DNA from: Macropodus opercularis
Taxonomy: Eukaryota; Chordata; Actinopteri; Anabantiformes; Osphronemidae
Direction: 5' to 3'
NCBI GenBank assembly: GCA_030770545.1
Contig: CM061099.1
Location: 17,323,501 to 17,387,500 of the forward strand
DNA length: 64,000 nucleotides
A program made the translations under genes and the position numbers. This document shows positions 39,396 to 50,939 of this stretch, in pieces (position 1 is the first letter of the stretch; every line of letters begins with the position of its first letter). The notes beneath the pieces are model-generated. The model saw only the letters and a program-made list of their open reading frames with translations, ran no database searches and had not been told where the DNA came from.

Positions 39396-39554
39396 GTTTT
39401 GTGGCATGTCCAAGTGGAGCACCCTTCACTCCCTTTGCTCCTTTCATCTCTAACTTTAAGGTGCAGTTTTACTTTAAATGATAATGTAGGATTAACATTA
39501 AAAGGCGAAAACAAGGTCAATCTGAATACAAGCAGTGATCGACTTTGACTGGTA

Positions 39555-40769
39555 CAGTCATGTGAAAAAACTAGGACACCCTATGAAAGCCTGGGTATTT
39601 TGAAACATTTTTTAATATATGGACATTTAATCTCAATTAAATCTCAACAATACTGATGGACTTAAGTAATATAACTAAACAATTAAAAGTGAAGAAAAGC
39701 CTTCAAGATCTTTTGACACCTTCACATTTATTCCCCCTTAAAATGGCTCAAATCACACAATAGTTTATCACACCAAGTGCAATTCCACTGTCTGGAAAAT
39801 AGTCTACAAATGGAGGGCTTTCAAAACAACTGCCAACATATGCCCAAGTCTGGTCATCCCAGCAATTTCACCCCAATAGCAGACCACAAGATGCTAAAAG
39901 TGATCTCCAGCAACCGTAAAATAGAAGTAATTCTACTCAAAACTGTTTTGGCTGCTTAGGATATTGTCTTGTTGGCCATGAGTCAGAGCTCAAGACCATA
40001 AGAGAGAATGGGAAGGTAGACCAAGCGGTAATCCAGACCAGTACAACAATATTACTAGAAAACTGTTCTACGGTCAAACGAGTCCAAATTTGAAATTCTT
40101 GTTGGAAATCATTGACGCCATGTCCTCCGGGCTTAAAGCGAGGGAGACCTTCCAGCATGTTATCAATGGTCAGTTCAAAAGCCAGTATCTCTGATGTTAT
40201 TAGGAGTGCATAAGTGCATACAGTATGGGCAGTTGGCATGTTTTGGAAGGCACTATGAATGCTGGAAGGTATTTGAACATTTTAGAGCAACCTATGCTCC
40301 CCTCCAGATGACGTTTATTTCAGGGAAGGCCTTGTGTATTTCAGCAGGACAATGCAAAACCACATACTGCATCAATTACAACATCATAGAAGAGTCTGGG
40401 TGCTGAATTGGCCTGCCTGCAGTCTAGACCTTTCACCTATAGACAACATTTGGTGTATCATCAACGGAAGCAAATTCCAACACCAAAACTCCAGGAACTC
40501 ATAACCTCGATACCCAGACGTCTTAAACTGTTTTGAAAAGAAGAAAAAAAGAGTTGCTACACAATGGTACACATGTCCCCATCCCAACTATTTTGAGAAC
40601 TCTTGCAGGCATTAACTTACTGGATAAAAGTGTAAAACAGTTTAAACATCTGTTATGCTATCTATGTTCTGTTGTGAATAAAACATTGGCTTGTGTCATT
40701 TGAAAGTCTTTTGTTTTTATTTTATCGAAATCTAAATAATGTCCCGACTTTTTTGGAATTTAGGTTGTA
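39555..40769 (+). mobile_element. Tc1/mariner remnants, composite
   Basis: Left end CAGTCATGTGAAAAAACTAG after TA at 39553. Decayed transposase text follows: NWPACSLDLSPIDNIW-like at about 40415-40455, preceded by QGRPCVF..QDNAKPHTA-like at about 40320-40375. The right end CCCGACTTTTTTGGAATTTA differs from the left end, so two Tc1-type elements appear joined, with a break near 39960. Confidence 0.6.
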
Positions 40770-40916
40770 CAGTTGTCAGGTCTGTCATTGTATTTGCCAA
40801 AATTCAGCTCAATTTGTGAGTTCATAACAGCACTGTTACGAAAACTAATGATGTTTCGCCGCAGACCATCCCAGAACACAGTTTAAATTAAGTAATTAAA
40901 CAAGTCAAGTCACGTC

Positions 40917-41778
40917 TGTTACAACTTGGACTTTCTTCCCCACCAGGGGGAGTTATTGTAGATTGGTTTGAGTTCTTTATGTTCTTTTTCAGCCACCGTA
41001 CCTGCCATCTTGTTCACACCTGTTTTGCATTGTCCACTCACCTTAGTTCCTTTTATACCGGTTGTTTTGCAATTCCCCTTTGCTGGCTCGTTAGGAATGT
41101 TATGCTTTTGGTATTGCAGGCATTGAGTGCTACCTTGTTCCTGTATGTATGTGTTTGGTATTTGTATAACCCGCATTTCTTGTGTTACAGTTCGGCTGTC
41201 TTACAGCATGTTTGTCTTAGTCTTAGTCCCAGTTCTGTCTTCCCTGAGTTTCATGTCTCCATTAGTTGTAGTCTTTGTTCCTGTGTGCTTGCGTTGTATG
41301 CACTATGTGTTCCTGTAGGTGTCGTATGTATGAGTTAGTATTAGAGTTGTTAGTCCTGGGTTTCGTTATTAGATTGTGTATTTGTCTAGTTTTGTAACTT
41401 CAGGTTTTGAGTTTGTGTTTCAGTCTGTGGTTCGTCTGTAGTCCTTATAAATGAGATTGTTGTGTCACGTTAGTGTTGGTGTTAGTACACTGTTCCTGGT
41501 GTTTTGTGTTCGGTTCATGTTTTGTCTTTTCTTAAAGATTAAAATTATCATTACTACTCGAGTCTATGGTCGTGCGAGTGGGTCCTTTTCCAGTTAAGTG
41601 TCCTAGAGAGTTTGCAAGAGCGAGTTTGATGATTCAGGGAAAAGGCTCGGGAGGAGCTTTCCCCGTTTCGGTGTTTGGGCGCCATCCAGTGGCGATTTAA
41701 GGAGTCAGCAGCAGGGCCTCAGGTTTCCTACCCCTGGGACTCCAGTTTCAGTTTGTCGTAGAGTGCCAGGGTGTAACA
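40917..41778 (+). mobile_element. Solo LTR with 5-bp target duplication
   Basis: 862 bp, starting TGTTACAACTTGGAC and ending TGCCAGGGTGTAACA (inverted ends), flanked by ACGTC at 40912-40916 and 41779-41783. A TATA-like TTTTATACC lies near 41050 and an ATTAAAA-type signal near 41540. It sits inside the (GACTT)-type tail of a LINE. No internal genes. Confidence 0.8.
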
Positions 41779-41783
41779 ACGTC

Positions 41784-42180
41784 AAGACAAGTCTTGCTTT
41801 ATTGTCAGTTCTTCCACATGTACAGTACATACATACATACATACAGAGAATTGGTGCATACAGATAACACTAACAGCAGAGCCTAAAAACTAGATCAAAT
41901 ATACAATATAAAATACAACAATACAGTAAGGGCATGTAAAAGAGTAATAAAAATAAAAAATAAAATTTTTTTTAAAAGCACTAAAAAGATTTTAGTGAGG
42001 TTTCAAGTGTTCAGGTGTTGTAGGCCCCATACCACACAGTCATGCAGCTCGTCAGAATGCTCTCGATGGTGCCTCTCTAGGTAAGGTGTACATGATGAAG
42101 CTGTTCTCATTTTGCGGAGGAAGTAGAGACACTGTTTTGATTTCTTGGCCAGTGCTGCAGAGTTGTCGGTCCAGGAGCGG
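41784..42180 (-). mobile_element. 3' end of a Rex1-like LINE
   Basis: The minus strand runs through text for the end of the RT reading frame region and a UTR, then GCAATAAAGCAAGACTTG and a tail that resumes at 40901-40916 on the other side of the solo LTR. Sequence style matches the LINE at 42182-43600 but with a different tail. Confidence 0.65.
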
Positions 42181-42181
42181 C

Positions 42182-43600
42182 TCAGAATGAATCAGAATCA
42201 GAATGAGCTTTATTGCCAGGTATGTTTACACATACAAGGAATTTGTCTTCGTGACAGAAGCTCCGTAGTACAACAAAATGAGAGAGACTTTTCACCTTTC
42301 TCCTGTAGTTTGTCTCATCTTTGTTGCTAATGAGGCCCACCACAGGCGTGTCATCCACAAACTTAATAAAGAGGTTGGAGTTGTGTGATGGTGGCAGTCG
42401 TGGGTCAGTAGAGCGAAGAGAAGGGGGCTCGGCACATATCCTTAGGGGGCCCCAGTGTTCAGTGTGATGGTTACTGCCAACCCGTATTCCCTGAGGTCTT
42501 CTGGTCAGATAGTCCAACAGCCAGTTGCACAGCGAAGTGTTGAGGCCCAGCTGGTCCAGTTTTTGAATGCGCTGTTGAGGGATGATAGTGTTGAATGCTG
42601 AACTGAAGTCTATGAACAGCATTCTGACGTATGTGTCTTTTTTGTCTAGATGTGTGAGTGCTGAGTGGACGGTTGTGATGGCATCATTGGTTGAGTGGTT
42701 GGATCGATATGCACACTGAAAGAAGGGGTCCAGGGAGGGACGGAGGGCAGACTTGATGCGGTGCATGACTAGCCGTTCAAAGCATTTCATGATAATAGGA
42801 GTAAATGCAACTGGACGGTAGTCATTGAAACAGGATGAAGACGGCTTCTTCGGGACTTGAATGATGATGAGGTTTGTGAGGTATGTGGGGACAATGGCCT
42901 GACTTAGTGAGATGTTGAAGATGTCTGTGAAGACATCGGTGAGTTCTGCTGCAGAGTCTCTCAGTACACGCCCACGAATGTTGTCAGGACCCGGAGCTTT
43001 GGAGCATTGATCCTGCTGAAGGATCTCCTCACTGTCTGGGGACAGTGACATCACCTGGTCGCCAGGAGGAGGTGGAGTCTTCTGTGCAGTGGAGTTGTTT
43101 TGTTTTTCAAAGCGAGCGAAGAAGGCGTTCACCTCATTCAGCAGAGAGATGTCGCTGTCACAGGTCTGTGGTGGGGGCCTGTAGTCCGTATCCCCTGCCA
43201 CAGGCTTCGAGTGTCTCTGCTGTCCCTGAATTTAAGGCCTATCCTCCTGGAGTACTGTCTCTTAGCCTCTCTGATGCCGCGGGACAGGTTGGCCCAGGCT
43301 GTTCTCAGGCCTACTTCATCTCCAGCTTTAAAGGCAGCATTAGGTGTCTTCAGGAGACTGTAGACCTCCCATGTCTTCTGGTTGGCCCGGACAGTCATGG
43401 TCTTTGTTACCGTTGTTGTAGTGGTCAGAGATATCCCAACAAGCCGAGGCAGCATTAGGTTTAAATAATCAAACATGAATTTATTTTCAGTGGTGAGATG
43501 AGAAATATGCAAAGGCAGGAAAACAAAGTCACCTCTCTCTCCTGTGGGAGCCCAGGCTGGGAGATGCTGGCTGTGTCTCCCAGCCCGGCACATCTCCCAT
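42182..43600 (-). mobile_element. Rex1/CR1-like LINE, 5'-truncated, frame-broken reverse transcriptase
   Basis: Minus strand frames 43593-43138 and 43201-42182 (339 codons) join across one frameshift near 43150-43200. The first gives the pre-RT region (AFKAGDEVGLRTAWANLSRG); the second gives RT motifs KAPGPDNIRGRVL, DYRPVAFTPIIMKCFERLVM, FIDFSSAFNTIIPQ and FVDDTPVVG, where the usual FADD Ala is Val. It ends in a (GATTCT) tail near 42182-42200. Clade assignment Rex1 is from family resemblance. Confidence 0.85.
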
Positions 43601-45300
43601 CTCCCCTTCTAGAGAGTTGGTTTTTAACATGCGTCAAAATGTGAAGATTTCATACCAAGAATTGTTTGTCCAAATTCCTTTGTTCAACAGCTCAGACTGT
43701 TTTGTCTAAAAGCCAGATTGTGTGATTCAGTGGTATGAAAACAGTCCTGAAGAGCCTCTGACGACCCTTCCGGCCACACTTTTTGAACTGGTTTGGCGAC
43801 TTTGATGAGTGGTCTGTATGCAGGCATTAAGATGATAATGATGTCGTCAGAGGCACCAAGGTGGGGAAGGGGAATGGCTTTGTAAGCTCCTCTCTGTGTT
43901 TAGACAAAGTCTAAAATGTTATTGTCTTGTGTTGGGAAGTTGTTGTGTTGGTGTATTCAAAACAGGGCAAAACAGGCACTTCAAAAGAGAGAGGTTGTCA
44001 GCAAATGAGATAAAGATTGAGAAAGAACATATATCAGCCAGACTGAAGGGAAAAAAGCTGAGGGTTGCAATTTTCAGCTAGGTGGTAGGAAGGTGTGTGT
44101 GTGTGCGCGTGTGTGTGAAAGAGAGAGAGAGAGAGACATGCAATGCGGTCTGTAGAAAAGAGAAGAGGATAGCAGTGTTCTCCTTGTTCTAGTCCATATG
44201 TCCTGCTGCTTTCCACCTCCCTATTCATCTCTTCTTAATCGGTCCCTTGGTAATTCTGTGTTCGCAGCGGTTATGGTATATGGCTAATCCAGGGGAGGAT
44301 GTTGAAGTTTCGTGCGGACAGGAGACTCAGGTAGGTAGAAGGAAAAAGGTCTGGGATTATAATGAGATGATGGTCAGGAAGAGGAAGGAAAGTTGAAAGG
44401 GGTGTATAGCCTGGACTTTGGAGGTCAGAAATTACTGCAATGCAGTGCCAGCAGGAAACACAGGGGAAACTAAGCCCTGTGTTAAATGTAGGTAATATTT
44501 TGGTTAATGTGTTCATAACCCAATTGTGACAGTATGAATGTATCTGGTCATGTTTAAAGTGGTGCAGGGCTATGTATATCAGAAGCAGGAAGTTAAAGCT
44601 GCTGGTCTGACTGTATGACCTCCAGTGGTCCATATTATATGTCACGTTACTTTCAGTGAAAGCTTTTGTCCAATCAGAATTCAACTAGCTTGTGTTGTCC
44701 GGCTGTATAAAATCTGTCTGAATCAGCAGTGCATGCGGCTTGTTTACTTTTACTGTCAATGAATAATGCCTTGTTGTTCTATATGAAACCATGATTTATG
44801 CAATGTAACGTACAAACTTGTTAAAGCTTGCCTATTTTTGGTGGACTTTGAACTTTGTGAATGAATATCCTTAAATCGCTCTTTATTCTTTTATCTTTTA
44901 ACAGTTTTAACACAATGAGTTTAAATTGCTACTGTGGGTTTATCGATTTTTGATAATACGTGTAAACGACTATATTATGGTGATGCAACACTCTGTAGTG
45001 CATGAGTGTGTGTCCGTATACGATTTCTCCAGTCATGGTGTCATTAACGATGGTGTTATTAGGTGTATTTTTTCCAAGTCAAACTAAATAGAACATTACT
45101 GAAGCCCTACATGTGAAATGCATGGCCCGCCACTGATGTCCTGACGTACTCAATGGAAGTCTAACACAGCTGTTAAACTAAATGTATCTTTATCTAGTCT
45201 AGTGCAAGAATAATCTAAAATCCCAAATTATTTGTTGTCCTACTACATGAATAGGATCATAACAAACTGTTGTTATCGTTGCTATATGTGATAAAAAATT
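43601..45300. other. Gene-free DNA with a (GT)n(GA)n microsatellite
   Basis: The microsatellite is at 44093-44137. A minus-strand frame 44684-44271 is long (137 codons) but hydrophobic, with no recognisable domain or splice context. Nothing else is supported. Confidence 0.4.
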
Positions 45301-45305
45301 GTATT

Positions 45306-45732
45306 TGTCAAGATCTGCTGGTGCGGAGTGAGGGAAGGCACCAGCAGTGAGAAAGATCAGGCAGAAACGCGGCTCAAATCAAATAGTTTATTTAATTAAC
45401 TCAAAACTAAATGTGGATCCTCTTGACGCTGGCGTGGTAATCCTGGCATGACGAACCTGGCGTGGTGAACCTGTCGTGGTAGTCCTGGCGGGGTAATCCT
45501 AGCGTGGCGATCCTGGCGTGGCGTCGAAAACATGAGCCAACAGGAATAATGATCCGACACTGATGTGTCGGAAAACGGGGCTTATGTGGAGTGTGGGTGT
45601 GAACAAAGTCCAGGTGAAGAAGATCGGTAATCAGATGAAGCTGGCGGAGGTGGTGAAAGTGCGCCCGGCGGAACCCTCCACAATAAAAGTCAGAGTGGCG
45701 CCCACCACAATAAGAGGTCCGGGATCGTGACA
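45306..45732 (-). mobile_element. LTR-like element with internal 14-bp minisatellite
   Basis: 427 bp from TGTCAAGATC to GATCGTGACA, flanked by GTATT at 45301-45305 and 45733-45737. On the minus strand AATAAA lies near the far end (about 45392), as in an LTR. 45428-45525 is exactly seven 14-bp units of consensus CCTGGCGTGGTRAT. No long frame. Confidence 0.75.
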
Positions 45733-45737
45733 GTATT

Positions 45738-46125
45738 AGTTGTACTAAAAACTAATGTATTTCTTATTTATGAAAGCATCATATATATTACAACTGTGCT
45801 CATTCAGACACAATGTTCTATTTGAACCTCTGTCAGGTACACCTTAGACTAGATTTCAGCATGTGATAATCACAACATGTATTATTTAACCGTTTTAGTA
45901 ATGTTAGTTTTAAAGACAAAACAGGAGAAGACGAAGACAGTGGTTCTGGAGTGGATTTTTTCTCGTCTCTGCTTGTGTGACATTTTAAATCATGGCTGAC
46001 ACTAAATCAGTATTGATTCACATGTCTGAGTTTAAATTTCGATCCGCAAAAATAATTAATTTAAATACTATAATATTTAGACAATAAATTAGTTTGCTTT
46101 AAATATACAAGTAAACCAGCGCTCT
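45738..46125. other. AT-rich DNA, no feature seen
   Basis: No repeat or exon recognised. Confidence 0.4.
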
Positions 46126-46129
46126 TCTT

Positions 46130-46470
46130 CAGTTTCTGTGCTATGATGTATTCTGAATCCTGACTAAAAATCTTCATGTAGCTTATTATATAAGTTGCCA
46201 CATACTGTAGTTGTTTGGCTACAATTTTTTCAAGAATTTTAGAAGTGAAGGGCAGATTAGATATGGCCGGCAGTTTCCAAGTTTTATAGGGTCAAGAGTA
46301 GGTTTTTTCATTAATGATTTAATCAAAGCAACCTTAAAACTTTGTGGTACATTGCTTGTAAGCAGTGATAAGTTGATTGGATTTAATATGGATGTGCTGA
46401 TTAATGGAATAACATCTTTGAGCAATCTACTGTAGTTGGGATTGGGTCTAAGAGACAAGTAGCGGATTTA
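46130..46470 (-). mobile_element. L2-clade LINE fragment
   Basis: Minus-strand frame 46458-46219 gives LRPNPNYSRLLKDVIPLI..SILNPINLSLLTSNVPQSFKVA, the segment preceding the RT core of the same L2 family as 28800 and 56224. Truncated at both ends. Confidence 0.8.
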
Positions 46471-46474
46471 GCTA

Positions 46475-47520
46475 GTCTGAAGTTTGAATTGAAGGTAACC
46501 ACTATGGGGGAAAAAAGTATAAAAGACAGTAAGTAAGAGAAATCTAAGATAAAATAAGAGGAACACTTTGGTGGCCTGCGAACACTTACACATAGTATAG
46601 GAGGGTTGTGAACAAAATGGTAGACGTGCCTCCTTCTTTCTTATGAGTGTAGTATTCCTGTACAAAGCTGTATTCTGATGGTGATGTTTCAGTGAGTGTA
46701 GTTGCTCCATCAGTACCAAGCCATGCCATGTTAAGAACATACAGTCAACTTTATGATGTACGTCATTTATAACAAAATATTTGTTCAGCAGAGATCATGT
46801 TGTTAGTTAAATCGGAGTGGCAGCTTCTTGGTCTTCGCTCCAGTACAAATCTATTTTTCCTCTGAGATCCACCTGAATTGATCTATGGCACCGTGTCAAC
46901 CCGGCGTTTCACCGGTAGCCTGGTTGTTAGCTGCAGCAGAGTACCCTGCCAACATAGTGTCAAGGATCCGCTCTGGTTCTCCAATCTAATGAAGTAAAGA
47001 GACTGTTTCCGGTAGTTTGTCAACTTTCTGACTCAGACGAAGGCAGCTCTCGCAGGACGCAGGTGAAGAAGTGAGTGGTGGCTTTTCTGCATGTTTGGAG
47101 CAGCTAGCCAATAGGCTGAAAACGACCAGGTAAGATAGCAGCTGCTGACCTTCCTGATTCAAGTACTCCTTTAGCTATTATGTCAAATCACTAGTAAATC
47201 TTGACTTTAGTCACTACCTTCCACTGTAAGATTTTCTACAGTAATGACAATGTGGCTTTTCTTGATACAATATAGTGATTGGCGATACCACGAAATTTGG
47301 TATCGATCTGATACCAAGTAAGTAACAGGGCCAGTATCGACGATACCGATACTTTTTGTACCTTTTGTTATTGGTGGTAAAAATGGTGTGTGGCTACATT
47401 GGAGAGTTCACAAGTGTTTTCAAAATCAGGAGATACTGATGAGTGCCTGAGAAGCGCCTCACTTCAGAAGTGGAGGACAAGAGTCAGTTGACTGATAAGA
47501 GCAATTTTGAACCACTACAT
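46475..47520. other. Gene-free DNA
   Basis: No gene recognised. Near 47270-47350 there is a short ATACCGATAC-rich patch with inverted words. Confidence 0.35.
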
Positions 47521-47521
47521 C

Positions 47522-48150
47522 TGTAAATTGTCTGCACTTGGTTGCTTTTCCACCTACTAGTACTCAAAGCGCTTTTACACTGCATCTCAATTATTCACAC
47601 ACATTCACTCACACCGGGGGCAGGTTGAGGTTCAGTGTCTTGCCCAAGCATACTTTGGCACATGACTGTAATCGACTCACTACTTTCACCATGCTTTTAC
47701 CACACAACAATTTGGCCCTCACATGAGGGAAGCCTGGTATCGAAACAATCCTACGATTGGTGGGTGTCAGCTCTACCTCTGAGCCACCCCTACTACTGTA
47801 CTTTCACAAAGCTTTGATCACACAACATTTGCGTACATGGCCCTCCCCATGAATGTGCACTGTGTGGGTGCAATCGTGTGGGTGGATTCATATATGAATG
47901 GGTGGATGTATATGGGGTTGTATGTGGTTATGGGACCGTCCTTGCATGGGCGTGTTATCTGTGTATGTGGAGCAATTTGTGTATGGCTGGTCCATGCTCA
48001 GGTCAGGGTGCATGGTCATGCAGTCTAGGTGGTCTCTTCCACTGACTCCCCCTAATACCACCCTTGTGTTGCTCGGATCCCTTGAACTGATCCTTCCATT
48101 GGGGGGAGCTTTGGGTTTTGCTTTTTCTGGGGTGGGTTGACACTAGCTCA
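47522..48150 (-). mobile_element. tRNA-type fish SINE copy (minus orientation) with flanking shared block
   Basis: Reverse complement of 54730-55165: shares TTGCCCAAGCATACTTTGGC, AAAGCGCTT and the CATATATGAATGGGTGGATG block. The SINE 3' end (TAGTACTCAAAGCGCTTTT) is on the left. Confidence 0.7.
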
Positions 48151-48599
48151 CCGTGGAGTGCACGCAGGCTTTCTGGTTACTGCATTTCTTTTTGTAGTCC
48201 ACTTAACTAGAGTATGGCGGCTAGGCACCACTCGTCATCTTGGCTCCTTACTTTGGCTTTTATAGGCTTCAAATGCATGTATCACCCTTTTGGTGGATGA
48301 TGTAGTGATATTGTTTTGTTGTCTCATTAATGCAACCCCAGCTATGTCTGGTCTCATAAGCATGAGCGCGTGCGCTCTTTTTGTGACTGTAGTGGTTAGC
48401 TGTAGCAGCATCAGCATAGCTAGCCATTGGCAGATAGCAGTGCGTGGCATTTAAAAAAAAACCTAATCTGGCCCTGTTGTGAACAAACCGGGTGAAGCCT
48501 GTCCGTGCGGCTGAAAATCACAAATGACGGTTACCCTAAAAGTTTACGTCCTTAAATGTTTCAAACAACAACTGTGCCAGTGTTCTGGATTAATATCAA

Positions 48600-50265
48600 G
48601 GCAGAATTTTCAAAGATCACCAAAAAGCACTGAATGCCTTCAATTTCCAATATCCACTCACCTCTATGCATAGTAAGGGCTCCAGAACCCAACTGCTTGA
48701 GAGGGGCAGGACACTCTTCTATTCCAGAGTTGCCCGCGGCGAGCTGGAGTGGGCTTGTTAATAGCCCCCTAGCTTGGCAGCCACGTGTTGGAGTTTTCCC
48801 TGGGTTGTTTCCTTGTGCCTTCGGGTGGGGGATAGGACTCTGACCCTTGTCAGTGCCTATAGGCCGAATGACGGTACAGAGTACTTCTTCAGAGTACCTT
48901 CTTGGAGTCTCTGGAGGGGCTCCTGTAGAGGGCTCCAGCTGGGGATTCAATTGTTATACTGGGGTTATACTTATGTAGGGTTATACTTAAATGTGCAGAA
49001 ACAGTGATACCTGGAGAGGTGTGATTGGGAGGAACAGCCTCCCTGATCTGAACGTGAGTGGTGTTTTGTTATTGGACTTCTGTGCTAGTCACAGTTTTGC
49101 CGTAATGAACACCATGTTCAAACATAAGGGTACACATGGCACCAGCACACCCTAGGCCGAAGGTCAATGATCGACTTTGTAGTCGAGTCACCTTACCTTT
49201 GGCTGTATGAAGAGAGTGAGAGGGTGAAGAGAGGGGCTGAGCTGTCAACTGATCACCACCTCGTGTTGAGCTGGATCCGCTAGAAACGTATTGTGAGGGT
49301 CTGTTGGAACGTCTGGTGGAACCCACTGTCAGATGGCAGTTCAAGTCCCACCTCCAGGGGATCTTAAAGCAGATTACGAGGTAGGCTGGAGACATGGAGT
49401 CCGAGTGGACAATGTTCTCCACTTCCATTGTCAGTGCGGCTCTTCATAATTGTGGCTGTAAGGTCTCTGGTGCCTGTCGTGATGTTTATCCCAGAACCCA
49501 ATGGAGAGTGTGTTCCAACTATAGGGGGTTCACACTTCTCAGCCTCCCAGGGAAAGTCAAGTACTGGAGAGGAGAATCCGGCTGATAGTCAAACCTTGGA
49601 GTCAGGAGGAACAATGTGGTTTTTGACCTGGCCGCGGAACACACAGCTTTACACACTCTCAACCAGTCTACATGTGTTTTGTAGACCTGAAGAAGGCATT
49701 TGACCGCGTCCCTTGTGACATTCTGTGGGAGGTGCTCTGGAAGTATGGGGTCCGGGGCCCTTTATTGAGGGCTGTCCGGTCCCTGTACAACCGGAGCAGG
49801 AGCTTGGTTCGCATTGCCGGCATTAAGTCAGACTTGTTTCCAGTACATGCTGGACTATTACTTACTTTTTATGGACAGAATTTCTAGGCGCAGCCAGGGG
49901 CCGGAGGGGACTGCAGGATTTGTCTCTGCTTTTTGCAGACAACATGGTCCTGTTAGCTTCCTCTGAACTGGCCCTTCACCTAGCTGGGACGGTTTGAAGC
50001 CGAGCGTGAAGCTGCTGGGATGAGAATCAGCACCTCCAAGTCCAAGGCCATGTTTCTGGACCGGTGGCTTGCTCTCTCCGGGTTAGAGAGGAGTTACTGC
50101 CCCAAGAGGAGGAGTTCAAGTATGACAAGTCAGGGCATCGGCACATGTCTCGGTTGGCCTGGGACTGCCTTGGTGTCCCCCCCGGAAGAGCTGAAGGAAG
50201 TGTCCAAGGAGAGGGAAGTGTAGGGCTCTCTGCTTAGACTGCTGCCCTGGAATATGATGGATTGA
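48600..50265 (+). mobile_element. LINE with AP-endonuclease and RT remnants, clade uncertain
   Basis: Plus-strand pieces in several frames: ELPAASWSGLVNSPLAWQPRVGVFPG (cut by frame shifts, 48700-48800), endonuclease-like TMFEHKGTHGTSTP near 49110-49160, RT motif CFVDLKKAFDRVPCDILWEVL (broken at length limits; 49672-49740), LFAD then NMVLLAS near 49925-49960 where the second Asp of FADD is Asn, and a tail ending GGGACTGCCTTGGTGTCCCCC near 50165. It is dead. Confidence 0.8.
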
Positions 50266-50269
50266 TGTT

Positions 50270-50935
50270 TTTAGTTGTTTATACTGGTCAGTGAAAACAT
50301 TGTCTTACATTACAACAGGTCCGCAGTACAAAAATGGTTGGGGACCACTGATATAAAACATTAATGAAGTGAAAAGTTAATGAAGGCTTAGGTACACAGT
50401 AAATATACTCCATCAAACCGTAAAGCGTAAGCATAAACGATCAGCAAAAGTGGTCTCCCTCACTATTAAAACTCACCTAGAGTGATCAAATAATATACCG
50501 GCACAACACCACGTGACCCACTTAACGAACGTCCTGAGGCAGAGAACTGTCATTTTAATCCTGAAGTGTACTAAACTGTATTAAATTATTTTTAACTGTC
50601 TACCTTTTTTCTTTTTCAGTCAACATGGCCCCAGTGAACCACCTGGAACACCAGTGAGCCTAGTCCAACTGGAAGCACCACTGCCCATACATTCTTACAT
50701 GCAGTAAGTAATATTAACAAGGCATACAAGCAATGTTTTACATTTCCTCACATCTGCACACAGAGGTGCTATCTTTTGTATCAGCATAGCCAGCATTATC
50801 AAGCTTCTTATTAGTTACTTTAACATTAAAATGTTTATGAATTTTCTGCTGCTACATGCTTATGTTGTCCACCACTTTATGCCTTGTGCTGATCTTTGTT
50901 TCCCATGGCATGTCATAATGCTAGACATGTGTAGC
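50270..50935. other. Gene-free DNA
   Basis: No supported feature. Confidence 0.35.
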
Positions 50936-50939
50936 ATGC

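Noticed and set aside
44271..44684. 137-codon minus-strand frame
   Set aside because: Hydrophobic mixed text without domain, start context or splice signals.
45428..45525. CRISPR-like array
   Set aside because: Units are 14 bp head-to-tail without spacers and the genome is eukaryotic; it is a minisatellite.
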